Positions 21,732-34,026 of a DNA stretch of 64,000 nucleotides are shown piece by piece. Numbering within the stretch: position 1 is the stretch's first letter; every line of letters starts with the position of its first letter. The stretch covers positions 52,693,934 through 52,757,933 of the forward strand of contig NC_085857.1 in the NCBI RefSeq assembly GCF_034702125.1, in the 5' to 3' direction. The stretch is from Engraulis encrasicolus (lineage: Eukaryota; Chordata; Actinopteri; Clupeiformes; Engraulidae). A program made the translations under genes and the position numbers. The notes under the pieces are model-generated. The model was not told where the DNA came from, ran no database searches, and was given only the letters and a program-made list of their open reading frames with translations.

Positions 21732-22359
21732 TAATAATAATAATAATAATAAGAAGAAGAGGTCTACCAAAACCATAATTATAACAAAAATTAAACTTAA
21801 AGTACTTTATTGGCTACTACTCTAACTCCTTGCTGTCACAAATAAGTAGGCCTACACTGGACTAGGCCTACGGCTGGGGGGTATTGTAGTAGTTGTTCTA
21901 ATAGGCATATAATCAATTTCAGCCTAATCTTTCTTAATATTAATGGCCTTTCATGTGTTCTTTTGGGCATGTTAGGGTCAGTATTAAATGTTTAGAGAGG
22001 TGAAAATGAACTTCAGATGCTATAACATCCATGGACTTACTCCACAGTGTTTCCAGGGCCTGTTATTCCTAGTTCTAACATGTTCAGTTGGTATAGCCTA
22101 TGCAAATCAGAGGATATTTAATTAGATATGACCAAACTAGGCCTACAACACTTAAATATTAAAATTGCACCAAATGCTTCATTTTTAAGTTTTTACTTTT
22201 TACTTTTAGTACTTAAGTATTTTTGACGGCAGATACTTTTGTACTTCTACTCAAGTAAAAAAGTGAGGTGAATACTTTCACTTTTACTTGAGTAGTTTTC
22301 AATGCAAGGTAACTGTACTTTTACTCAAGTACATAACTGGTGTACTTCGTCCACCACTG
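20265..22359. mobile_element. hAT non-autonomous element, 2.1 kb, with perfect 8-bp duplication
   Basis: Begins CAGTGGTGGACAGTAACGAA and ends TTCGTCCACCACTG, flanked by GTCACTGA on both sides (20257-20264 and 22360-22367). The subterminal zones are packed with TACTTTTACTCAAGTA-type repeats in both orientations. There is no transposase; the interior includes an (AAT)n tract at about 21690-21762. Confidence 0.88.
21690..21762. repeat. (AAT)n microsatellite
   Basis: About 20 AAT repeats with one interruption, continuing into AAG repeats. Confidence 0.9.
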
Positions 22360-22791
22360 GTCACTGACACTGGAGAGCATCTCACTCCATTTGGTGTTGG
22401 AATTACTCCAATAGTGTTAATAAGCCTCAACACTGCAAAATTAACACTGGCAAATTTACTGTGTACTTGGGATGAGACTGTGTAGGGTTTTCTGACAGCG
22501 AACTGTGGAAGTGATCACGAGAGCTATCGTTCTCTTTCTAAACACTCGCACAAGCATCTGCTGACTCCGGACCGTGATTAATTAAACTTGTAGCTTAATC
22601 CTACCTGGAGCCCCTTTAAATAGCCAAAAAAAACCCTTTTCTTTGGTCACACATACTGTACATATACTATTTTAAAGCATTTTTGTCATTAATTTATAAG
22701 TTATGAAAGTGGCTATATGAAACATCATTCTGAATCTTAAAATGTGTGATATGGTATTATGCTAAAACCTGCACCTTCTCCACTTCATTAG

Positions 22792-23496
22792 ACACATCAT
22801 CACACCTATCAGACATCAGAATTGTTTTACTGGGGTTTGATACTGCTGGCAAGAGCTCATCAGGAAACACCATCCTGGGCAGAGAGGAGTTCCAGCCAGG
22901 ACGGAGATCTGCTGTCTGTGTAAAGAGACAGGGAGAAGTGGCAGGCAGACATGTAACTGTAGTAGACACTCCTGGATGGTGGAGCCATTATTGTGTGAAA
23001 TCTAGTCCTGAAATGACCAAAAGAGCCATTCAGCTCAGTCCAGGACTATGTGGCCAAAGCCCTCATGTGTTCTTATTGGTAATAAGAATAGATATGTCCT
23101 TTACTGAAGATCAGAGATCATCAGCTCAGCAACACCTGGAGCTTCTTGGTGCAGACGTTTGGAGTCACACCATGGTGCTGTTTACCCATGGAGACTGGCT
23201 GGGAGACACACCCATTGAGGAATACATCGAGAGTGAAGGAGTAGCCCTGAAATGGCTCATAGAGGGCTGTGGGAACAGATACCATCTCTTCAAAAACCAC
23301 AACATCACTGATGGCAGGCAGGTGACAGAGCTGTTGGAGAAGATTGAAGACATGGTGGCGAAAAATGGGAGTCACCATTTTAAAGTAAACAGACAAGAGC
23401 TGTTGAACTTAGAACAGAAAATGAGGATCGATGAAATCAGAGCAGAGGAGAGGATGACCAAGATGAAGAAACAACATGACTTAAGGCCGCCTCAAG
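22792..23496 (+). CDS. AIG1/GIMAP GTPase domain exon 2
   Basis: A complete AIG1 G domain of about 230 residues. The P-loop is GFDTAGKSSSGN, followed by ILGREEF and VKRQGEVAGRH. G3 is an intact DTPGWW. The conserved LCGQSPHVFLLV block and the fish-type FTHGDWLGDTPIEEYIE (G4 position, with a GD pair) follow. CGNRYHLFKN is the G5-like region. The C-terminal helix is rich in Glu/Arg/Lys. The acceptor CTTCATTAG ends at 22791 and the donor CAAG|GTGAGT is at 23496/23497; both are phase 1, so the exon can be skipped or repeated without frame change. The conserved features make this the best-preserved GTPase of the first group. Confidence 0.9.
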
Positions 23497-24219
23497 GTGA
23501 GTATCTTTCAGAGAAGGTGCATTGAAAATGTGGAAATTGACAGAATTTGAGTTTGTTCAAAAACTTTTTACAGCAACATGGTAATGGTACAGCCTTTCTG
23601 GAATAGAGATCGTTTTACATCTATCCTTCGGTTAAATAATTGAGTTTTACCTTTCATCTATTCTCTTAGCCATTCTCTCACTCTACATAGCATACATGAC
23701 CATGTTCAGTTATCATAGCCATCACATTGACTCCCATAGCACTATTGATAATAATCTAATTCAGCTAAGATAAGGCTAAATTGAAAGACTCGGCTTGACT
23801 CAGTCTTGACTGGACTTTCATTTCTGTCAACGCTTCAAGAGGTAGATCTTGCTTGCTATCTAGGCCGAGGTTGGGGATCTCGGGCAAAAAAAGGTTGGTG
23901 ACCACTGGTTTATAGCATAGCACGATGGCAGACTCCAGCACAACAGTGGGAATTTTGAGCATTATACCTATAGCGAATTAGTGGCCCTTTTAGTTACTAT
24001 ATATCTATAGGACATTACAGGCGGTCAAATTATTCAAACAAATGTTTCAAATAGAAATAAAATATAATAAAATAACCAGATGAAGCTGGGTATTTGGGGG
24101 CACAAGTCAAAAAGGGTTGAGATTGAACCACTACAATAACATAATATATTGATGTAGAGTTACATCTTTAGTGAACAGAATGAATTTCATAGTATATCAA
24201 AATGTTCATGAAAAGATTA
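23497..24219. other. Intron sequence without other features
   Basis: AT-rich sequence between AIG1 exons 2 and 3, with no recognisable coding or structured element before the transposon at 24228. Confidence 0.4.
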
Positions 24220-24227
24220 GACCAAAT

Positions 24228-25430
24228 GGTAACACTTTATTTTAGGGATACTGTACAACTATTAGCACTTATACATACAATATTAATGCCTGTGTAAGTA
24301 ACTTGTAAAGCATGTACTAAGCAAAATCAGACAGTTGTTAGACATTTATTCGCAAATGTCTTGTTCATGCACAATAAGGGATGTATTACCAATATAACCT
24401 TAGTAAGGACCTAGTAGACCTAGATTTCTATTTATGAGTAAGCAGTAAGGGCCAGAATACAATGTGCATAAGCTCCTGGTTCACTGAGTGAACAAACCCT
24501 GAACAGTGTGAAAACAGATGTGGAATAAGGGTCCCTATCCTAAAGTGATGCATTGCTCAGCTCAGCCCAGATGGCTTAGGGCCCCTGCATTACCAAGGGC
24601 CCACACATTGTTTGGATAGCAACTAAACTGCATGAGTGAGGGGAGGAGCTAAGGACGTAGATAGGCTCAGAGCTGGGTAGGTTGTCTGTTGGCCTAGATT
24701 GCGTACCCATCATGCACTGCACTTCTTGAAGATAATGTTCTCAAACATTCACTTAATTATCACAAAAGAATAGTTTAGTTTCGCTTCAAAACTATTATTC
24801 TAATGTTCTGCATTTATTTTGGGTTTTTACAATTAAAACTCAGTGGTACATGAAAAAAATTACATCTCACCAACCCACCGCCATTGACAAGTGTACGTTC
24901 AATCCTTGCTATATACAGGCTCCTGTTACATAATTATTGATGAATACAAGAGAAAACTAGATGACTCAGCAAAAAAAGTGACTACTTATTTAATATAACC
25001 TTACACTTAGCTAATTAGGGGGGCTAGGTAGTGCTGGCCTGGGTGGTGTGGGGGCTCTAGGTAATAATGGACTTTTGCAGTGCGGGGGCCCTAAGCCATC
25101 TGGGCTGAGCAATGCATCACTTTAGAATAGGGACCCTTATTTCGCATCTGTTTTCACAATGTTCAGGGTTTGTTCACACAGTGTGTCGGAGCTTATACAC
25201 ATTGTATTCTGCCACTTAGTACTTATTAATAAATAGAAATATAGGCTTACTGGTCCTTACTAAGGTTATATTAGTAATAAATCCCTAATTGGGCATGAAC
25301 AAGACATTTGTGAATACATGCTTAACAACTGTCTTATTTTGCCAAGTACATGCCTTACAAGTTACTTACACAGGCATTAATATTGCATGTATTAATGCTA
25401 ATAGATGTATCCCTAAAATAAAGTGTTACC
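24228..25430. mobile_element. hAT-like foldback element with perfect 8-bp duplication
   Basis: The ends GGTAACACTTTATTTTAGGG and its complement are flanked by GACCAAAT on both sides (24220-24227 and 25431-25438). The arms pair over almost 200 bp. Inside lies a second inverted pair (24505-24600 against 25075-25165) built on AGGGTCCCTATTC and CCATCTGGGCTGAGC, so one element seems to sit inside another. No coding capacity. Confidence 0.85.
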
Positions 25431-25496
25431 GACCAAATTTAAAGAAAAGTTAACGAATGGTGAACAAGTCCCCTGTACATTTTTGTTCTTTTGCAG

Positions 25497-26198
25497 GGCA
25501 AGTACATCAGTCATCACTTAGGATACTTCTTCTGGGCTTCAAGAACACTGGGAAGTCTTCAACAGGAAACACCATCCTGGGAAAGGATGTGTTTGAGTTG
25601 TGCTCCATGTCAAAGTGTGAGATGAGACAGGGAGAGGTAGCAGGGAGGCAGGTTACCGTGGTTACCACTCCAAGCTGGTGGTCAAAACAGAACATGGCCT
25701 ATGTTCCTACATTCTTCAAACAGGAAACAATACTGAGTGTTTCTTTGAGTGATCCAGGACCACATGCAGTCTTACTGCTCATATCTGTAGATGATGAGTT
25801 CCAACATCAGCACAGTCAAAATGTACAGAATTATCTGACACTCTTTAGTGAGGATGTCTGGAGTCACACCATAATTCTCTTCACTTGTGGGGATTGGCTG
25901 GGAGACACAACCATTGAGAAATACATTGAAAGTGAGGGAGATGATCTGAAATGGCTCATTGAGAAAGGTGGAGGCAGATATCATGTCTTCAACAATGAAA
26001 ACGAGATGGGGGGCACGCAGGTAACAGAGCTGATAGAGAAGATAGAAGAGATGGTGGCAGAGAATGGGGGCAGTCACTATGAGATGGACAGGAAGAGACT
26101 GGAGGAAGTGATGAAGAAGAGAGAGGAAGATGAAGAGAGAGCCACTGCAAGACTGAAGAAGGTGGAGGAGCAAAGGCAGCACTTGCAGCCTCTGATCA
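25497..26198 (+). CDS. AIG1/GIMAP GTPase domain exon 3, G3 motif changed
   Basis: AIG1 domain with P-loop GFKNTGKSSTGN, then ILGKDVF and MRQGEVAGRQ. The G3 position reads TTPSWW in place of DTPGW, so both the magnesium-associated Asp and the Gly are gone. The middle (LSDPGPHAVLLLI) and FTCGDWLGDTTIEKYIE are conserved, followed by GGRYHVFNN. The C-terminus is a long charged helix (DRKRLEEVMKKREEDEERA). The acceptor TTCTTTTGCAG ends at 25496 and the donor is ATCA|GTGAGT at 26198/26199; both are phase 1. It probably still binds nucleotide but may hydrolyse poorly (inference). An ATG at 25457 lies in the intron and is not needed. Confidence 0.87.
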
Positions 26199-26287
26199 GT
26201 GAGTTTCATGGTATTTTTCATAAGCTAGCATCATTAATATGCATATATATTATGTGATGGCTGCATTTATCAAATACGATGGCTGCA

Positions 26288-26459
26288 GAATCAAATACAC
26301 TTAATTTATTAAGCGGGCTTGCAGAGCAAGGCCTGATTCTAGTAATCTCTAAGTACGTTTATTATTAAGCGGGCTTGCCACGCTTATAGTAATCTCTAAG
26401 TACTGTTTATTAAGCGGGTTTGCAGAGCAAGGCCCGATTCTAGTAATCCCTAAGTACAG

Positions 26460-26512
<53 letters not shown>
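26288..26512. repeat. Three diverged copies of a short AAGCGGGCTTGC repeat and a (TTA)n tract
   Basis: The phrase TTAAGCGGG(C/T)TTGC...TAGTAATC(T/C)CTAAGTAC occurs three times (from 26310, 26367 and 26408), then (TTA)n runs from about 26459 to 26512. Confidence 0.8.
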
Positions 26513-27507
26513 GCTTGCTTCTCTTGTGCAGGGCAGTAAAAATAGGCCTTTTGAGATAGAGACACCGTGGGTCATTCCAGCTGGAATCAGCAAATTTCTG
26601 AAAAATCTCCCACTCGACCCCCTCGGAATTGCCTGAAAAAAATGTATGTGATGGCTTAAACATCCAATAGATCATATCCACAATATCAGAACTCAGCTCT
26701 GGATACTTTTGGCACAAAAAATCTGTAAATAAGTACACCCCCTACGCTTGTTTTAGCGACATTGCATGAGTGACCATGTTCAGACTCAATTATCTCCAGA
26801 ACTATTTGTGTCAGATTCATTATATTTTCAGGGCTAAGAGTCCCAGACCTGAATATCATATATTACAATTTGTAGCACTGTAAGTCAAATCACACCGTAA
26901 TAATGTGCCTCTACTTTTTGTAGATATCATATGTTCTAGGGTTTCCAAATGTCTGTAAAAACCTCAAAGTTCTACATGTAAGGTTCATCCTTGGTAAATG
27001 GTCTGATATGTACCATGACTTTCACATCATAGTATATCTAACAAAAGTCTCCAATGGTTGTTGAGATACAGAGGTCCAAAGATGGGAAAAAATTAATTTG
27101 CACCAATGTTTGGAGCATTATTTCCAATCTATGACACTAGTTAGGAACTTTCTGTTTGGTGTTTCTGAAAGAGAATGTTTTTTTTAACAACATATAAAAA
27201 AATTGGGATGGTGTTTTGCCTCATTCTTTTTATAACGGACTTCAAAATCTCAATTGGCTACAATTACTTGAAGCTATGAGGACCATGTCACCAACCGACT
27301 TGTCACAACTCTCAAATCCATGGCTCTGATGTCACCTTAATAATGAAAACAAGATGGCTACCCTGTGAATGACAAAGCAAATTCTAGGGAAACAATAACA
27401 CTTGTAAAGGAATTGATTGACAAACAGCAATTGAATTGATTGACACACAGCAAGAATAGCACATTGCACATGGCTATGATAGACATTAATTATTTTAATT
27501 GTAAAAT

Positions 27508-27536
27508 CATAATCATCATCATCATCATCATCATTT

Positions 27537-27581
<45 letters not shown>

Positions 27582-27602
27582 TGGTAGCGGTAGTAGTAGT
27601 CT
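27508..27602. repeat. (ATC)n then (TAG)n microsatellite
   Basis: About seven ATC repeats followed by more than 15 TAG repeats. Confidence 0.9.
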
Positions 27603-28680
27603 TGGAATAAAGTGATGAAATAGGAGAGGATTAAAGAATTGTAGCACTCTTGTTTGCAACAAGGACTCCCATCCTAAATAGTCTTTCAGTGCACCTGTAA
27701 CTTTATATTTGCTATGAAGCGTGTGTCTTACTCATTAATTTATCAGCTGTATTGCAAAATAACTTAATTCATACTGGCTAGAGATTCCCTCAGACTATTT
27801 TGACAGCATGGTCCTGGAGTTTTAGTTAGAAGAGTTTGCTTGCATGCAGTAATCAATACCAGGTGAATATTGAAGGCACAAAAGTTCATATTGGCACCAG
27901 ACAACCATGTGGTTCTTGTCACATTGTTGCAATCTAATTCAGCTGCTTGCATCATTATAATATTATACCACTGCAATGCTGACAAGTGGATTGCAGGTTA
28001 TCAGCAAGTGATTACAACAAACATGGTTTGGATACTTGTAGACAACGTTCATTACTTGTAAAGTTCATCATCACATTGATCCAGGTGAGATGATGGAAGC
28101 CGAAAGGAAGCTTTGCAGCATCCAAAAGCGTTCAGATATGGTGATGGATTGGGGGCGGGGCACAGTTCTACAGTCAGGGTACCTCTGTCGCGGTGACTGT
28201 TGGCGGGGGTGGGACTGTTTTATGGTCGCATAGGAAAGTAAAATTTGATTAGAGATGACACATAGGAGGAGACAGTTTGTAAAGAGGTATCCTGATTGTA
28301 GAACTTCCCGCCCCCCATCATCCTCCCCTGACCGAAGTGCCCTGAGCATGGTGGTGGTATCCTTACTGAAATCCATACCCATGTTATCATTGTCCTTCAG
28401 GGTACCAATTTCGTTGTACCTGTACAAGGACAATAAAGTTTCATTCAAAGTTTCATTCAGGTGGTCCTCATTGAATTACCAATGACGGATGGTTGCACAC
28501 AACAATATGAATGCAGATACCTAATGCACCATCATTGACAATGGCAAGCTACCTTATAAAGTCAACTCATAAGATGCAGCAAGTGATTGAAAGTTAAGTG
28601 TGTATAAAATCATTTGTCACAGGCCAGAGCATTGAAAGTTCCTGACTTGTTTAATACATTTCATTTTTTTTTTTTCAAAT

Positions 28681-30460
28681 CGTCGGCTTGCTACCAAAAC
28701 CGCCTAAGTCCGATTTTGGGGTTTTCGGAAAACAGGGAAAAACTAGGCACCAAAGGGGGCGCCAAACATCAGTGGCGGTTCTAGGAAATCTGAGACCCTG
28801 GGCAAAGAGCAATTGTGAGTCCCCCCTAATCATTTTGGTCAAAGGAGATTTTTGCAGAACTCCCCTTTTTTACTCCCCTACCACATCTGCATCATCCTGT
28901 CATCATGTGTGTGTCATTGGTCCACTACAAACAGTACCAAGATGTTAATTTATTTTCTTTATTTATTTTGAGTGAAGCTGAAAGTCAAACATGAAATGGC
29001 TCCTAAGGAAAACAAAACACTTTAAAATAAATTATTTGAAGCAGCAAAACAAGAACAATGCACTGCACATTATTTTGATAGTTATACTATTCTTTTCTAT
29101 TTTTATTCCAAACTTTAATCCTGGTTATGGTGAATGATTGAAATATTTTTGTAGACCTTGTAACAATCTAGCATGCTATGTAATAAGTTCATTATGTCTA
29201 ACTGTTTAACTTAAACACTTAGGGGTTTCTTTTGCCTTAAGACATGTAAATCTAGCATGCTGGTATATATCATGTCTACCAGCAGACTTCTTTTACTTTC
29301 TAGCACCTTCAGTCACATTAGCTTTCAATGAAACATAATTTGCATTTTCATCCAAAATATAACTCTGTTTGTCATTGTGCCAGAGCAAGTGCCACAATGG
29401 TAATGCATACATTGCCCATATCAGGCCAGACACCGACTGTATTGTCACACAGAGTAAGCCATGCAGTGACGCCCAATATCCATGTTGAGGTCCCATCAGT
29501 CATGGAGGAGGATGAAGGGGTGGGGCACTTCTTTGGTCCTTGTACCTCCTCACGAACTGTCTCCTCCTTGTTTATCATCTTTGCTTAACTTCTGCTCTTC
29601 TCCATACTCATAGAACTGCCCCACCCTCCCAACCTTGCCCATGAACGAGGTAACCTGGTCATAGAACTGTGCCCCGCCCACTTCAACACCATGACCGTGC
29701 CATTCAGAATATGATATGGAACCACTACTGGATATCTCACACATTGGAATTGGTCATCCTACTAAGAATGCAATAACGCATTGCACACATGACATCAGCC
29801 CATTGCTATTCAAAATCTACATTGTAATAAATACAATAGGATATGGTATAAAAGATTGTTATAAGACAATGCAGTCTATGGCAGCCTTCTACAAATCTGT
29901 TATAACATCAAATAAAGTAGGCCTACATGGCTAACGATTGCTGAAGTTGTGTGAAGGTTACAACTATTAATTTATGTAGGGCTACAACCATTGTTTTAAA
30001 ACATGGCCCTTGTCTTTGAAGAGAGAGAGAGACAGAAAAAATACTCTCAACAGATGTAAATAAACGGCTTCTTGCATCAAAAATGGCTAAGTCAAGTTAC
30101 CCAAGTAATTCACATTGGCAGAACAATTGTGCACAGGGCCCCAGGATGAATAGATAGGGCCCCCATACCACCTGCCAAGATCAAAATAGGGACCCTACCC
30201 CTGCCACCTGCAGGAGGGCCCTAGGCCTACAGGTGAATGCCCTCCTTGTCCTCCCTATAGCTACGTCCCTGGTCATTCATTTTCTCATAGGCAGTGTGTG
30301 ACTTTATACATACAGATTTTTTGACTCTGGTGACTGTTGTGATTGATCAATGAACCTGGCAGAAAGGCAGGGTGATGCAGCTGTGGTAGGGGAGTAAGTT
30401 TATGCAAAAATCTCATTTCGACCAAATTCGGACTTAGGCGGTTTTGGTAGCAAGCCGACG
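28681..30460. mobile_element. 1.8 kb DNA element, copy A, with 4-bp duplication
   Basis: Starts CGTCGGCTTGCTACCAAAAC and ends with its complement; TIRs are about 35 bp. AAAT flanks both sides. It is a full-length sibling of copy B at 31388-33186, in the same orientation and collinear throughout. Subterminal sequence on the left reads CAGTGGCGGTTCTAGG. No transposase frame is present. Confidence 0.8.
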
Positions 30461-31387
30461 AAATATTAAATCACCATCAAGGAAGTCAAGGTTGCATCAA
30501 GGAAATTATATCAACACCTTGTTTTATTTCCAGAGGTTGTTTTTTTTATGACTTCTCTCAAAATGGTACTTCTCTCAGCCATCTTGAATTTATTGCTAAC
30601 GTAGCGCCAGTGAGAACATGTTGCGTAGTCACTTGATCATCTGGCCGATAGCATACTTAAAAAGATGAGACCAGAATCCCTGAAAAAAAATCAGAAATAC
30701 TGAGCTGAACAAACAGCTTTGCCTGGGCCCAGGATAAAGTCGTCTGAAGAGACCCCTTCCCAATACATGCAATGTAATGAGTACCCAATCTTGATTCCCC
30801 CATGTCCTTGGCCCTGAACAATTCACCACTTCCGCTTCCCTCTGCACTATTTGATCACAGGCTTATGTCACACCGCAATGCTTTACAATCATTAAAAGGA
30901 ATGAGGCAAAACACCATTCTATTTTTTTTGCTATGTTGTTAATAAAAATATCCTCTTACAGACACAACAAAAAACAAGTTCACAGCTGGTGTCATACTTT
31001 GGAGGTATTGCTCTAAAAATTGGTGGGGTTTTTTTTCATGACGCCATTTTGGATGGATTTGAGGGATGCATGCCACACTGCATTGAGATTTGAAAAGGCA
31101 TTATACAAATAAAGGGGCAAAACACCATCCCAATTTTTAGATATGTTGTTAATATGAATATCCTCTTCGAGAAACAACAAACAGCAAGTTCACAACCGCT
31201 GTCATATATTGGAAATATTGCTCCAAACAATGGTGTTTTGTTTCCTTCCCTTGATGCTGACTTCCTGGAACTATTTTGGAACTATGCCATTGGCTCCATG
31301 AGCCGCCATCTTTGTGTGAAAATGGAACACAAAAATCAAGGGGATTGGCCACCTTCTTAGGATGGAATTGAGGGTTAAGTCAGATAT

Positions 31388-33186
31388 CGTCGGCTTGCTA
31401 CCAAAACCGCCTAAGTCCGATTTTGGGGTTTTCGGAAAACAGGGAAAAACTAGGCACCAAAGGGGGCGCCAAACATCAGTGGCGGTTCTAGGAGATCTGA
31501 GACTCTGGGCCAAGAGAAATTGTGAGTCCCCCCTCATAATTCTGGTCAAAGGAGATTTTTGCAGAACTCCCCTTTTTTACTCCCCTACCACATCTGCATC
31601 ATCCTGTCATCATGTATGTGTCATTGGTCCCCTACAAACAGTACCAAGATGTTAATTTATTTTCTTTATTTATTTTGAGTGAAGCTGCAAGTCAAACATG
31701 AAATGGCTCCTAAGGGGAAAAAAAAACTAAATTATTTGAAGCAGCAAAACAAGAACAATGCACTGCACATTATTTTGATAGTTATACTATTCTTTTTTAT
31801 TTTTATTCCAAACTTTAATCCTGGATATGGTGAATGATTGAAATATTTTTGTAGACCTTGCAACAATCTAGCATGCTATGTATTAAGCTCATTATGTCTA
31901 ACTGTTTAACTTAAACACTTAGGAGTTTATTTTGCCTTGAGACATGTAAATCTAGCATGCTGGTGAATCTCATGTCTACCAACAGATTTTCACAGATTTC
32001 TTTTACTTTCTAGCGCTTTTAGTCATATTAGCTTTCAATGACATATTATTTGCATTCTCATCCAAAGTATAATTCTCTTTGTCATTGTGCTAGAGCAATT
32101 ACCACAATGGTAATGCACACATACCAGGACAGATCCCAACTGCAGTGCCACACAGAGTGAGCCATGCAGTGACACCCAATCTCCATGTTGAGGTCCCATC
32201 AGTCATGGAGGAGGATGAAGGGGTGGGGCACTTCTTTGGTCCTTGTACCTTCTAAAGCACTGTCTCCTCCTTGTATATCATCTTTGCTTAACTTCTGCTC
32301 TTCTCCATGCTCATAGAACTGCCCCACCCTCCCAACCTTGCCCATGACCGAGGTAACCTGGTCATAGAACTGTGCCCCGCCCACTTCAACACCATGATCG
32401 TGGCATTCAGAATATTATATAGAACCACTACTGGATGCTTTACAAAATGGAATTGGTCATTCCACCGCGTATGCAATATACATCGCATCAGTAACATCAA
32501 CCCAATGCAATTCAAAATCTACATTAATGTTAAATTACTCAAGAACACAATGTAACAGATTGTTCTGAGATGATACAGTTTATGACAGACTTCTATAAAT
32601 CTGTGAAAACATCAAATAAAGTACATGATTAATAATTGCCAAATTCATTTCAAGGCTACAATTATTAATTAATCTAGGGCTACAACCATTGTGTGATAAG
32701 ATTATCTCAGACAAATGTCTGAGGATGAAGTTTTAAAACATGGCCATTGCCTTTGAAGAGAGAGAGAGAGAGAGAGAGAGAGAACTCAACAGATGTAAAT
32801 AAACAGCTTCTTGCATCAAAAATGGCTAAGTCAAGTTACCCAAGTCATTCACATTCGCAGAGGGCCCCAGGATGAATAGATAGGGCCCCCCATACCACCT
32901 GCCAAGATCATAATAGGGCCCCTACCCCTGCCACCTGCAGGAGGGCCCTAGGCCTACAGGCAAATGCCCTCCTTGTCCTCCCTATAGCTACGTCACCGGT
33001 CATTCATTTTCTCATAGGCAGTGTGTGACTTTATACATACAGATTTTTGACTCTGGTGACTGTTGTGATTGATCAATGACCCTGGCAGAAAGGCCGGGTG
33101 ATGCAGCTGTGGTAGGGGAGTAAGTTTATGCAAAAATCTCATTTCGACCAAATTCGGACTTAGGCGGTTTTGGTAGCAAGCCGACG
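31388..33186. mobile_element. 1.8 kb DNA element, copy B, with 4-bp duplication
   Basis: Same TIRs as copy A (CGTCGGCTTGCTACCAAAAC), flanked by ATAT on both sides. Collinear with copy A, with small gaps and many substitutions; a (GA)n tract near 32757-32783 is longer than in copy A. Confidence 0.8.
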
Positions 33187-34026
33187 ATATACTGAAATAC
33201 TGAGCTGAACAAGTATAAAATCACCTATTTGGTATCAGAGATTTTAGGTTTTAGTGTACACTGACTTGGCTATTCATTTTAGGTGTAGTAAACACAATTT
33301 TTTTTCAAAGGTAACAGGGCTCCTAAGGTACACCTGCATGTCACACAGGAATGAGTTTTTAAAATTCATTATAAAAATAATGGGGCAAAACACCATCCCA
33401 AATTTTAGATATGTTATGAATAATAATATTATCTTTCAGAGACACCAAACAGCAAGTTCACAACTGGTGTCATAGATTGGGAATATTGCTCCAAATAATG
33501 GTATAAATTAGTTTTTGCCCATTTTTGGACCTCTGCATCTCAACAACCATTGGACCCTTATATCAAATATGATGTGATGTGAAAGTCATGGCACATATCT
33601 GACCATGTACCAAGGATGAACCTTGAATGTTGAAATTTGAGGTTTTTATGGACATCTGAAAACCCTTGCAATTTTAATTTCAAAGAAAAGTAGAGGGTCA
33701 GTATTAAGGTGTAATTTGACATACAGTGCTGCAAATTGTAATGTATGCTCATCAGGTCTATGACTCTTAGCCCTGAAAAAATAATGGACCTACCACAAAT
33801 AGTTTTGGAGATAATTAAGTCTGAATATGGTCACTCAGGCAGTGACGCCAAATCAGGGGGAGGGGGTGTCCTTATTTACAGATTTTTTGTGGAAAAAGTA
33901 TGCACAGCTGAAATCTGCAATGGTGGATATGTTCTATTGGATGTTGAAGCCATCACATATATTTTTTTCAAGCAAATCGGAGGGGGTCGAGTGGGGACCA
34001 TTTGCTGATTCCAGCTGGAATGACCC

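Larger units (their letters stand above)
18653..22465. mobile_element. TA-flanked element with CACAGTAAATT termini
   Basis: Left TACACAGTAAATT and right AATTTACTGTGTA form the ends, with TA as likely target. Both subterminal regions repeat AGTGTTAA-type motifs several times. The interior 19150-19950 is related to 36700-37510, so the family has a second member in this window. It is split by a hAT element at 20265-22359. No coding capacity is seen. Confidence 0.55.
18165..22615. mobile_element. Outer TTAA-type element holding a stack of later insertions
   Basis: Starts AGGGGCAAAATGTAGGAT after TTAA (18161-18164) and ends ATCCTACCTGGAGCCCCT before TTAA (22616-22619). Its centre is a palindrome (CGCTGTCAGAA...CCCCAAG at 18363-18408 against CTTGGGATGAG...TCTGACAGCG at 22465-22499), and the inner elements were inserted there. 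Without insertions it would be only a few hundred bases long. TTAA target and short G-rich ends fit a piggyBac- or Kolobok-like MITE. Confidence 0.7.
26569..34026. mobile_element. Giant foldback element (about 7.5 kb) with inverted arms of about 660 bp
   Basis: The left arm (26569-27235) begins GGGTCATTCCAGCTGGAAT. The right arm (33372-34026) ends with the complement of that sequence, and the two pair along their length with moderate divergence. Several internal segments (30890-31030 and 31090-31240) are extra copies of the arm end. Two 1.8 kb elements lie inside. Only short, unconvincing open frames are present. The flanks show no duplication longer than 2 bases. Confidence 0.65.

Noticed and set aside
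26349..26738. 129-codon minus-strand frame with an Asn run
   Set aside because: It is a translation of the (TTA)n microsatellite and the foldback arm.
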